Source: Nocardia sp. CC227C
Lineage (GTDB): Bacteria > Actinomycetota > Actinomycetes > Mycobacteriales > Mycobacteriaceae
Length of the DNA: 64,000 nt
Direction of reading: 5' to 3'
Assembly: GCF_030767025.1 (NCBI RefSeq)
Contig: NZ_JASITE010000001.1
Location: 186,001-250,000, forward strand
This document shows positions 1 through 6,124 of this stretch, one piece after another. The notes under the pieces were generated by a model. That model had not been told where the DNA came from and searched no databases. It saw only the letters and a list, made by a program, of their open reading frames with translations. The position numbers and the translations under genes are program-made. How positions within the stretch are numbered: position 1 is the stretch's first letter; each line of letters begins with the position of its first letter.

Positions 1-792
1 GCCGACCAGCGCGACCTTCTTGTCGCCGCCCGCGTAGGTGATGCGGAGCAGCCGCGGTGGTCGCGAGGAGCCCTTGCCGACGCCGAGAATGCCGCCGTAC
101 CCGCCGTCGGCCAGGGCCTGCTCGTCGAGGATCTCCACCTGGAGTCCGGCGGCCTTGGCCAATTCCGCGGCGCGGTCGGCGAATTCGGCGGGGAACAGGT
201 CGTTGGGCGGGGTGTTGACGAAATCCCGTGCGGTGGCGACGGCCTCGGCCACGGCCTGGGCGCGCTGCAGCGCCTCCTCGCCGAATCCCGGATCGGGCAC
301 CAGGAATTCGACCCGCTTGACGGGGATCTCCTCCGGCTTCGGCGCGGACTTCCCCTTGTACGGCGTGAACGTGTACGCGCCCAGGTAGAAGCCCTCGGCC
401 GCCGCGCCCAGGTCCAGCCCGGACAGCGTGGTGACGGCGGTGCCGACCCCGCTCAGCGCCCGCCCGGCGACACCGGCCGACTTGCGGATCTGCTCCGCGT
501 CGACCTTGTCGAGCGCGCCGAGCCCGACCGCCAGCACACTGTCGGTGCCCAGTCCGGCGGGCGCGGGCACCCGGGTCAGCTCCTCGGCCTTGCCCTTGGC
601 TCCGACCGCGGTCAGCGCGGCCAGCAGAGTCGCGCGCGTGTCGGCATCGAGTACGTCGCCGAACGCGTCCGCCGGGGCGATCGCGGGTCCGTCGTCGGAA
701 CTCGTGAGTCCGATGACGAGGACATCGGCCTCGCCGATGCTTACGGTGCGTACCAACTCCGGTCCGAGCGAACGATCTGCAACAGCTGTCAT
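1..792 (-). CDS. pepA: Leucyl aminopeptidase (M17), N-terminal part, runs off the left edge
   Basis: Reading the minus strand from an ATG at 792 gives 264 codons of a cytosolic leucyl aminopeptidase before the window edge. The visible part is the N-terminal alpha/beta domain, which includes VGLGALDKVDAEQIRKSAG, and the start of the catalytic domain: ARDFVNTPPNDLFPAEFA, then ILGVGKGSSRPPRLL and ITYAGGDKKVALVG. These are characteristic M17 segments; the metal-binding and catalytic residues lie outside the window. The family is a Mn/Zn hexameric exopeptidase that removes N-terminal residues and takes part in glutathione and peptide turnover. The protein is normally about 500 residues, so roughly half is seen. 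Codon use is normal for the window. Confidence 0.95.
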   Translation of the reverse strand, partial: MTAVADRSLGPELVRTVSIGEADVLVIGLTSSDDGPAIAPADAFGDVLDADTRATLLAALTAVGAKGKAEELTRVPAPAGLGTDSVLAVGLGALDKVDAEQIRKSAGVAGRALSGVGTAVTTLSGLDLGAAAEGFYLGAYTFTPYKGKSAPKPEEIPVKRVEFLVPDPGFGEEALQRAQAVAEAVATARDFVNTPPNDLFPAEFADRAAELAKAAGLQVEILDEQALADGGYGGILGVGKGSSRPPRLLRITYAGGDKKVALVG

Positions 793-1133
793 GGCTGCCA
801 CGTTACTGCGCGCCGCGTGGACCGGCGTGCCGGGCGCGACGGTTCGGATTGCTGTCGAATTGCGGACGGGTAACGTAACACCTCGCATGGGACTTTTCGG
901 ATCAGGCGCGACTGAACGATTGTCTGTCGACAATGGCGTCACCCGGCACCGAGCCCACGGGCACACGACCCTCGGGCGGCAACGCTTCCCGCACCGTATC
1001 GACCGCCGCGGTTTACACCGAGCAGCCGCTGTCCGACGACCCGGCACCGGGTTCCGGCGGGTAGTTCGGGGCTGCGCGGCACGGCATTATTGCCTGGTGC
1101 CGCGCCGCTCGGTATGCGACCGTGATCGGGACC
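793..1133. other. Intergenic spacer, 341 bp, between pepA and kptA
   Basis: I see no convincing gene here; the open frames have no ribosome site and no recognisable protein. The only structured element is the strong inverted repeat at 1074-1105, listed separately. The spacer must carry the divergent promoters of pepA (minus) and kptA (plus), but I cannot assign clear -10/-35 boxes. Confidence 0.6.
1074..1105. other. Strong stem-loop just upstream of kptA
   Basis: The arms GCGCGGCAC (1074-1082) and GTGCCGCGC (1097-1105) are perfectly complementary. An inner stem GGCA/TGCC closes a TTAT tetraloop, with a two-base TG bulge. It lies 28 bp before the kptA ATG. There is no T-tract on either strand, so a simple intrinsic terminator is not obvious. 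It could be a leader hairpin or a protein-binding palindrome. Confidence 0.5.
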
Positions 1134-1697
1134 ATGAACGACAGGGACATAGTGAAAGCGTCCAAGCGGCTGTCGAACTGGCTTCGGCATCACCCCGAGG
1201 CCATCGGCTTGGACCTGGACGCGGCGGGCTGGGTGCCCGTCGCGGCGCTGCTACGACAGGCGGCCGCGCACGGCAAAGGTTTCACGCGCGCTCAGCTCGA
1301 CCTCGTCGTCGAGCAGAACAGCAAGCGGCGCTTCGAATTCGACGCGAGCGGCACCCGGATCCGGGCGCGGCAGGGGCACTCCGTTCCGGTGGATCTCGGC
1401 TACGCCCCGGCCGCGCCGCCCGCGCGGCTGTACCACGGCACCGCCCGATCGAACCTCCCACTGATCCGGTCGCGGGGTCTGCTCCCCATGCGCCGCCATG
1501 CCGTGCACCTGTCCGCCGATCCGGCCACCGCCCGCACCGTGGGCACACGGCACGGCAGCCCGGCCGTCCTCACCGTGGCGGCGGCGGATATGCACCGCGA
1601 CGGCCACGAGTTCTTCGTCACCGGCAATGGTGTCTGGCTGGTGGCCGAGGTCCCACCCCGATACCTGGACTTCGCGGACTCGACCGCCGCGTCCTAG
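1134..1697 (+). CDS. kptA: RNA 2'-phosphotransferase (KptA/Tpt1)
   Basis: This 187-residue protein matches the KptA/Tpt1 family, which transfers a 2'-phosphate from RNA to NAD to make ADP-ribose 1'',2''-cyclic phosphate. Family blocks are visible in order: LSNWLRHHPEAIGLDLDAAG near the N-terminus; RIRARQGHS, the Arg and RAxQGHS phosphate/NAD motif; LYHGTARSNLPLIRSRGL; and HAVHLSADPATARTVG in the ART-like NAD-binding half. The size is normal for bacterial KptA. I chose the ATG at 1134; a GTG at 1122 in frame would add four residues. It stands alone, and its stop codon overlaps that of the convergent TetR gene. Bacteria lack the tRNA-splicing pathway of yeast, so its physiological substrate here is unknown. 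Confidence 0.93.
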   Translation: MNDRDIVKASKRLSNWLRHHPEAIGLDLDAAGWVPVAALLRQAAAHGKGFTRAQLDLVVEQNSKRRFEFDASGTRIRARQGHSVPVDLGYAPAAPPARLYHGTARSNLPLIRSRGLLPMRRHAVHLSADPATARTVGTRHGSPAVLTVAAADMHRDGHEFFVTGNGVWLVAEVPPRYLDFADSTAAS

Positions 1698-2515
1698 CGG
1701 TTGGATGCTCCGCCGCGCGCGTGTTCGGTGGGGTAGTGCCGGGCGGCGATGCCCTCGAACAGCAGTGTGAGGCAATCCCGGAGCAGTCGGTCGAGGTCCA
1801 GATCGAGGCCCCCGGCATCGCTTTCGAAGTAGTGCAGGAGCATCGGGTGGGATTCGGGGGTGACCATCTCCACCACGTCCTCGGCGGTGGTCTGCGGACC
1901 GAGCGGGGCGCGCTCGGAGGTGAGCAGCAGCGCCAGCCCCTGCACCAGGCCGGATACCGACAGATAGACGGTGAGCATGCTCTCCCGCGTCATACCCGGC
2001 CGGTACAGGGCGGTGAAGGCGCGCTCCAGGGAATCGAGCAGGGCCGGCCCCAGCGGTGGGCGGGTCTGCGCGAGCACGGGCAGCATCCAGGGGTGGCGGC
2101 GGTAGAGCTGCCATTCGCCGAGCGCCTCGTAGCCGAGCCCGTCCCGCCAGCCGGTGAGATCGGCTGGGGGCGGCGGGGTTTCGGCGAGCGTCAATTCCGC
2201 CATCTCCGCGAGCAGGGTGTCGCGGTCGGGGAAGTGGCGGTACAGGCTGGCGGTCGCCACGCCCAGTTCGGTGGCGAGGCGGCGCATGGACAGCCCCTCC
2301 AGGCCCTCCCGATCGGCGAGTTCCACGGCCGCGCGCACCACGGCGACGGTGGTGAGCCGTCGCGGCGGGGTGCGACGCGGTGGCGCGACGGGCCGCGACC
2401 GGGCCCGGTAGGCCCGCGCCTGACACGACCGTGAGCAGTACCGGCGGCGGCGTCCCCGGGGCGGATGTGTGATCGTCTCGCCGCACACCGCACACTCCGG
2501 CGTCTCTGGTTTCAT
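1694..2515 (-). CDS. TetR-family transcriptional regulator with N-terminal Cys cluster
   Basis: This 273-residue regulator has a TetR helix-turn-helix at about residues 55-105. It includes AAVELADREGLEGLSMRRLA and ATASLYRHFPDRDTLLAEMA, which is the classic recognition helix and YRHF signature. A TetR_C-like all-helical ligand domain follows. Upstream of the HTH there is an unusual extension with CAVCG and YCSRSCQARAYR, a four-Cys set that looks like a small zinc ribbon, followed by an Arg/Pro-rich linker. The ATG at 2515 was chosen because the Cys cluster begins right after it. The gene diverges from the GNAT gene, and a partial palindrome sits between them, so it probably represses itself and the acetyltransferase. 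Its ligand is unknown. Confidence 0.88.
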   Translation of the reverse strand: MKPETPECAVCGETITHPPRGRRRRYCSRSCQARAYRARSRPVAPPRRTPPRRLTTVAVVRAAVELADREGLEGLSMRRLATELGVATASLYRHFPDRDTLLAEMAELTLAETPPPPADLTGWRDGLGYEALGEWQLYRRHPWMLPVLAQTRPPLGPALLDSLERAFTALYRPGMTRESMLTVYLSVSGLVQGLALLLTSERAPLGPQTTAEDVVEMVTPESHPMLLHYFESDAGGLDLDLDRLLRDCLTLLFEGIAARHYPTEHARGGASNR

Positions 2516-2531
2516 CACGACATCCAGTGTG

Positions 2532-2544
2532 ACGAAATTGTCGT
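2532..2544. promoter_or_regulatory. Candidate TetR operator between divergent genes
   Basis: ACGAAATTGTCGT is an imperfect palindrome with perfect 4-bp ends, in the 93-bp spacer between the TetR gene and the acetyltransferase gene. The position is right for autoregulation. The assignment rests only on position and symmetry. Confidence 0.35.
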
Positions 2545-2608
2545 AACCCGGTCGGCATCGCCATACCTTGGCCCTCGAAGACACCGTTCGGATCGGGAGG
2601 TCGCAGAG

Positions 2609-3238
2609 ATGGGTACGACGGAGATGGTTACGACGCCGACGGTTCGCCGCGCGGGCCTGGACGAACTCGACAGGGTGGCGGCGGTCTTCGCCGAGGCGAC
2701 CGCCGACGAAGTGGTGTTCAGCTGGATCATGGCGGGGCATCCGGAGCTCTCCCGGCAGTTCCGCGCGCAGTACGCGCCGGAGATGATCGAGCGCACCATG
2801 CGCGAGGACGAGGTGTGGGTCGCCGGGGCCGGGGACGAGATCTGGGCGGTCTCGCTGTGGCAGACCGTCACCGGCCGGGAGCGCGTACAGCGCGAAGCCG
2901 AGCAGATGCGTGAGCTGTACGAACAGGCTCCGCTGCCGCCCTTCCGGCGTTTGCGGGCGCTGTCGGGCCTGCTGGAGCAGAGCCACCCGACCGAATTCCC
3001 GCACCGCTACCTACAGGTCATCGTGACGCTGCCGCAGCACCGCGGCAAGGGCGCGGGGGCCGCCATCGTCACCGAGCGGGCCGAGGCGGCCTCCGAGGCG
3101 GGCGTCCCCGCTTACCTGGAGGCCAGCACCGAACGCTCGGCGCGCCTGTACGCGCGCTGCGGGTTCGCGCTCGAGGGCGACCTCATCGAATTGCCGGAGA
3201 ACGGTCCCACCCTGCGGCCCATGTGGTTCCGCGGCTGA
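2609..3238 (+). CDS. GNAT-family N-acetyltransferase
   Basis: This 209-residue protein has a C-terminal GNAT core. YLQVIVTLPQHRGKGAGAAI contains the acetyl-CoA pyrophosphate loop (Q/R-x-x-G-x-G/A, here QHRGKGAG), followed by EAGVPAYLEASTERSARLY and the terminal strand with CGFALEG, the typical late GNAT motif in which an ageing-substrate copy keeps NxxLYxRxGF. The ATG at 2609 has a good ribosome site (GGGAGG at 2595-2600). It is a cytosolic acyltransferase. The acceptor (amine, antibiotic or protein) cannot be told from sequence. It diverges from the TetR gene and is probably its target. Confidence 0.85.
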   Translation: MGTTEMVTTPTVRRAGLDELDRVAAVFAEATADEVVFSWIMAGHPELSRQFRAQYAPEMIERTMREDEVWVAGAGDEIWAVSLWQTVTGRERVQREAEQMRELYEQAPLPPFRRLRALSGLLEQSHPTEFPHRYLQVIVTLPQHRGKGAGAAIVTERAEAASEAGVPAYLEASTERSARLYARCGFALEGDLIELPENGPTLRPMWFRG

Positions 3239-3325
3239 GACCGGCGGTCCGCACAGGCACTCGCCAGCCGCCGGAACAGGCTTCCGACCCGGTCACTGCG
3301 ACCGGGGCACTTTCGCCAGCGTGGT

Positions 3326-3490
3326 GTGGCGGCGTCGGGCGATGTCCGGCGGGGCGGGATGACAGCGTGGCGGCAGTGGGCGATGTCCGGCAGGGCGGCG
3401 ACAGCGTGGCGGCAGTGGGCGATGTCCGGCGGGGGCGGCATCACCGCGTGGCGGCAGCGGGCTATGTCGGCGCGGGCCGGACCGGGTCGG
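3326..3490. repeat. Four tandem units of a 39-42 bp intergenic repeat
   Basis: Units begin at 3326, 3367, 3406 and 3448, and each starts GTGGCGGC and continues with GGGC(G/T)ATGTC(C)GGC. A degenerate half-unit follows near 3500. On the minus strand the units would read PDIAHCRHAV repeatedly. I associate such peptides with spurious ORFs in Nocardia genomes, so this is probably a dispersed intergenic repeat and not coding. Unit lengths are not all multiples of three (41, 39, 42), which also argues against coding. The 292-bp spacer between the acetyltransferase and the hydrolase holds nothing else that I recognise. Confidence 0.7.
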
Positions 3491-3530
3491 CATTCGCAAT
3501 GTAGGCGGCAGCGGCCGGGGTCGGCTGCCT

Positions 3531-4202
3531 TCACACGGCGACAGCGGGCAACCCCGGCACGCGTCGGGCAGGCATCGAGGTCCGGCGCACCGCGTCCTGG
3601 ACGAATTCCAGAATCGCCTCGGTGACCGCGCGATATCCGGGCTCGTGCAGCAGATCGTGTCCGGCATCGAGGAATTCGCGCATGCGGGTGCCCGGCCGCT
3701 CCGCGCACCACCGCCGGATCGGGGCGATCGGCGCCCGCCGATCGTCGGAGCCGTGCAGCACCAGGGTGGGCACCCGCGGGGCCGGAACGTCGAGGATCGC
3801 GGCCCTTTCCGGCGATCCCAGCAGCACCACGGCCGACACCGAGTCGACCACGGCACCATGGTCCTGCATGGCGATGAGCGCGGTACCGGCTCCGAGGGAA
3901 TGCCCGACCATGATCAGCGGTAGCTCGGGGTGTTCGGTGCGCGCCAGTGCGGTGAGCCGCACCGCATTGGCCGCGAGGTCGTCGATGGGCGGCATGGCCT
4001 CGCTGTCGCCTTCGCTCAGGCCGTGCCCGATGTGGTCGATGCCCCACACGTCGATACCGGAGCGGTTGGCCGAGCGGCAGAAGCGGTGGTAGTCGGCGCT
4101 CTGCTGGCCCAGCCCGTGCAGCAGAACGACTACCGCCCTGGGGTTTTCGACCGGCCACCTCCGGTAATGCACCAGGCCGCTCACACCCTCGAAATAACGC
4201 AC
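3531..4202 (-). CDS. Alpha/beta hydrolase (monoacylglycerol-lipase-like serine hydrolase)
   Basis: The 223-residue protein is a cytosolic alpha/beta hydrolase. VVVLLHGLGQQSADYHRF supplies the oxyanion-hole HG, DHIGHGLSEG follows, and MVGHSLGAG holds the nucleophile elbow GHSLG (Ser about residue 100). LHGSDDRRAPI carries the acid Asp, and FLDAGHDLLHEPG carries the catalytic His. This order and the HGLG/GHGxSEG pair match the Hydrolase_4 or lysophospholipase/monoacylglycerol lipase group. The start is a GTG at 4202 without a clear ribosome site, so the true start may differ by a few codons. The last ~20 residues are low-complexity. It is monocistronic. Confidence 0.85.
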   Translation of the reverse strand: MRYFEGVSGLVHYRRWPVENPRAVVVLLHGLGQQSADYHRFCRSANRSGIDVWGIDHIGHGLSEGDSEAMPPIDDLAANAVRLTALARTEHPELPLIMVGHSLGAGTALIAMQDHGAVVDSVSAVVLLGSPERAAILDVPAPRVPTLVLHGSDDRRAPIAPIRRWCAERPGTRMREFLDAGHDLLHEPGYRAVTEAILEFVQDAVRRTSMPARRVPGLPAVAV

Positions 4203-4347
4203 CGAGGCATTGTGGCAGATCTGAGGTCATCCTCATTTGTGTTCTGGCTCACGATAGAGAGCATGATGTTCCAACCCGCCGGTGTCGTAACCGGCCGCCG
4301 GGGGCCCGGGTTACTAGGCTGAACCGGATCGTCGCGGCGGTCATGGG

Positions 4348-5379
4348 ATGAAGGGTTTCGAACTGGTGGAGTTGCGCGGTGAGGTGGTGTCCGGGGAGCG
4401 TGCGCGCTCGGTGGGATTCGCCGAAGCCGGCGGTTTCGACTGGGCGTGGCCCGACAAGAGCGGCCGTATCCTGCACTTCGAACGCCCGCAACGCATCTGG
4501 GAGCAGAACCCGGTGCCGGGCCGCAGCCGCCCCTACGTGGTCGCCACCTTCAATCTGAAGGGCGGGGTGGGCAAGACGACCACCACCGCGGCCCTGGCGG
4601 AGATCCTGTCCGCCGAGTTCGGCAAGCGGGTGCTGCTCGTCGACCTCGATCCGCAGCGCAATCTCACCACCATGATGGTCGGCGAACGCCGGGCGGCCGA
4701 ACTGGATCGAGGCGCGGACACCCTGGCGTCGGTGTTCGGTGATGTGGTGGAGGGCTACCGCCCCCGCGACGCGGCCGGGCTGGTGCAGCCCCGCGTCTCC
4801 GCCATGCGCACCGTGACGTCGGTGGATCTGCTGCCTTCCTCCCTGAAACTCATTGCGCTCCAGGATGATCTGACCCACGTCACGGCGGTGGATCCGACCG
4901 CGGTGCTGGCCGACGCGCTCAGCGGCGTGTTGTTCGACTACGACTACGTGCTGATCGACTGCCCGCCGAGTCTGGGCCTGGTCACCCAGAACGGCCTGCG
5001 CATCGCCGACGGCTATCTCGTCCCGACCATTCCGGATTTCATGTCGACCTACGGCATTCCGGCGGTACAGGCCAGAATCCGGCAGCTGTCGGCGCGGTGG
5101 GGCGCTCCCATCGAGGAGTTGGGCGTGGTGGTCACCAAGTATCGGCGCTCCTCGGCCGTGCATCAGCGCATACTGGACGACCTGCGCCGGGATCGGAGTC
5201 TGCCGCGCCTGTTCCCGACGCGGATTCCGGAATCGAATCAGATCGCGGCGGCGGCGGAGTACCTCGATTTCGGCAGTCTGCGGCAGAAATACGGGACCGG
5301 GGGACAGTTCCTGGCGCTGCGGGAGCTGACCGACGATTTCCTGTCCACCACCCGGATCAAGCTGGCGTGGGGGCGGTAG
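4348..5379 (+). CDS. ParA-family ATPase (orphan, no ParB partner)
   Basis: This 343-residue protein has a deviant Walker A motif, FNLKGGVGKTTTT, at about residues 69-80. LLVDLDPQRNLTT follows (Walker A' with the Asp that binds Mg), then YVLIDCPPSLGL (Walker B). These are diagnostic of ParA/Soj/MinD-type ATPases that segregate DNA or position cargo. A 65-residue N-terminal extension with several Trp residues precedes the ATPase core. There is no parB or parS site beside it; the neighbours are a hydrolase and the zinc transporter. It is therefore not the chromosomal partition ATPase. The stop overlaps the convergent aztA by about 23 bp. Confidence 0.9.
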   Translation: MKGFELVELRGEVVSGERARSVGFAEAGGFDWAWPDKSGRILHFERPQRIWEQNPVPGRSRPYVVATFNLKGGVGKTTTTAALAEILSAEFGKRVLLVDLDPQRNLTTMMVGERRAAELDRGADTLASVFGDVVEGYRPRDAAGLVQPRVSAMRTVTSVDLLPSSLKLIALQDDLTHVTAVDPTAVLADALSGVLFDYDYVLIDCPPSLGLVTQNGLRIADGYLVPTIPDFMSTYGIPAVQARIRQLSARWGAPIEELGVVVTKYRRSSAVHQRILDDLRRDRSLPRLFPTRIPESNQIAAAAEYLDFGSLRQKYGTGGQFLALRELTDDFLSTTRIKLAWGR

Positions 5380-6073
5380 CGGACGGTTCGGACGCCGTGT
5401 CCATCGCCAGCACCCGTTCCGGCGCTCCGGAGTCAGCGAGTCCGCCGTCGCGCATCAGCAGGCAGTGATCCGCGCCGAGTGCCTCGGCGCGGTCGTGCGT
5501 GGCATGCACGACGGTGATCCCGGACGCGGCGGTTTCCCGGATCGTGCGCGAGATCTGTTGCTGTGCTTCGATATCCAATCCGACTGCGGGCTCGTCGAGC
5601 AGCAGCACGTCCGCCTGCTGCGCCAAGGCGCGCGCTAGTAGCGCGCGTTGCCGCTGACCGCCCGAGAGGTCGGTGAGCCGCCGCGCGGCGAGGTGGGCGA
5701 TGCCCATCCGGTCCAGACAGTCGGCCACGACGCGCCGATCGCCGGAGGTGAGCCGCCGCCACGGTCCGCGATGTGCCCAGCGGCCCATGGCCACGGTCTC
5801 GCGCACCGTGATCGGGAGGGTCGAGGGCACGCTGCCCTGCTGGACGACGAGCGCGGGTCGGCGGCTGCCGGTGCGTTCGACGGTGCCCGCCGAGGGGGTG
5901 ATCACTCCGGCCAAGACGCCGAGCAGGGTGGATTTCCCCGATCCGTTGGGTCCCACCAGCGCGGTCACCCGACCGGCCGGGATATCGGCCGTGACCTCGT
6001 GCAGCACCGCCCGGGATCGATAACCAGCGGTTAGCCCTCGCAGCCGCACCGCCGGGCTGTCGCGATCCTTCAC
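5357..6073 (-). CDS. aztA: Zinc ABC transporter ATP-binding protein AztA
   Basis: The 238-residue protein is an ABC ATPase. LVGPNGSGKSTLLGVLAG is Walker A, LSGGQRQRALLARAL is the signature, VLLLDEPAVGLD is Walker B, and VVHATHDR contains the switch His. It is chosen as a zinc importer subunit because it diverges from aztB-aztC-aztD and shares a Zur-like box with them. The start is a GTG at 6073 preceded by AGGTGATGA; the frame stays open further upstream, but that part would cross the operator and the aztB start and has no homology-like sequence. It works on the cytoplasmic face with AztB to drive zinc import. Confidence 0.9.
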   Translation of the reverse strand: MKDRDSPAVRLRGLTAGYRSRAVLHEVTADIPAGRVTALVGPNGSGKSTLLGVLAGVITPSAGTVERTGSRRPALVVQQGSVPSTLPITVRETVAMGRWAHRGPWRRLTSGDRRVVADCLDRMGIAHLAARRLTDLSGGQRQRALLARALAQQADVLLLDEPAVGLDIEAQQQISRTIRETAASGITVVHATHDRAEALGADHCLLMRDGGLADSGAPERVLAMDTASEPSATAPTPA

Positions 6074-6092
6074 TTCATCACCTAACTTGTAC

Positions 6093-6107
6093 TGAAAATC
6101 ATTTCCA
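6093..6107. promoter_or_regulatory. Zur-like operator between aztA and aztB
   Basis: TGAAAATCATTTCCA is a near-palindrome that agrees with the actinobacterial Zur box (TGAAAATGATTTTCA-like) at 13 of 15 positions. It lies in the 51-bp spacer between the divergent aztA and aztB genes and overlaps a CATAAT -10-like hexamer at 6105-6110. Zinc-bound Zur would repress both arms. This is inferred from the match and the zinc-transport context. Confidence 0.75.
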
Positions 6108-6124
6108 TAATAAGGTGCCGTGTC

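Noticed and set aside
428..2434. Long plus-strand open frame of 668 codons across pepA, kptA and the TetR gene
   Set aside because: It runs antisense or out of frame over three recognisable genes and has no domain; it is an effect of high GC.
3326..3490. CRISPR array
   Set aside because: The units vary in length, have no unique spacers and no cas genes are near; it is a simple tandem repeat.
4249..5163. Minus-strand 304-codon frame over parA
   Set aside because: It is antisense to a clear ParA ATPase, with His/Arg/Gln-rich composition typical of shadows.
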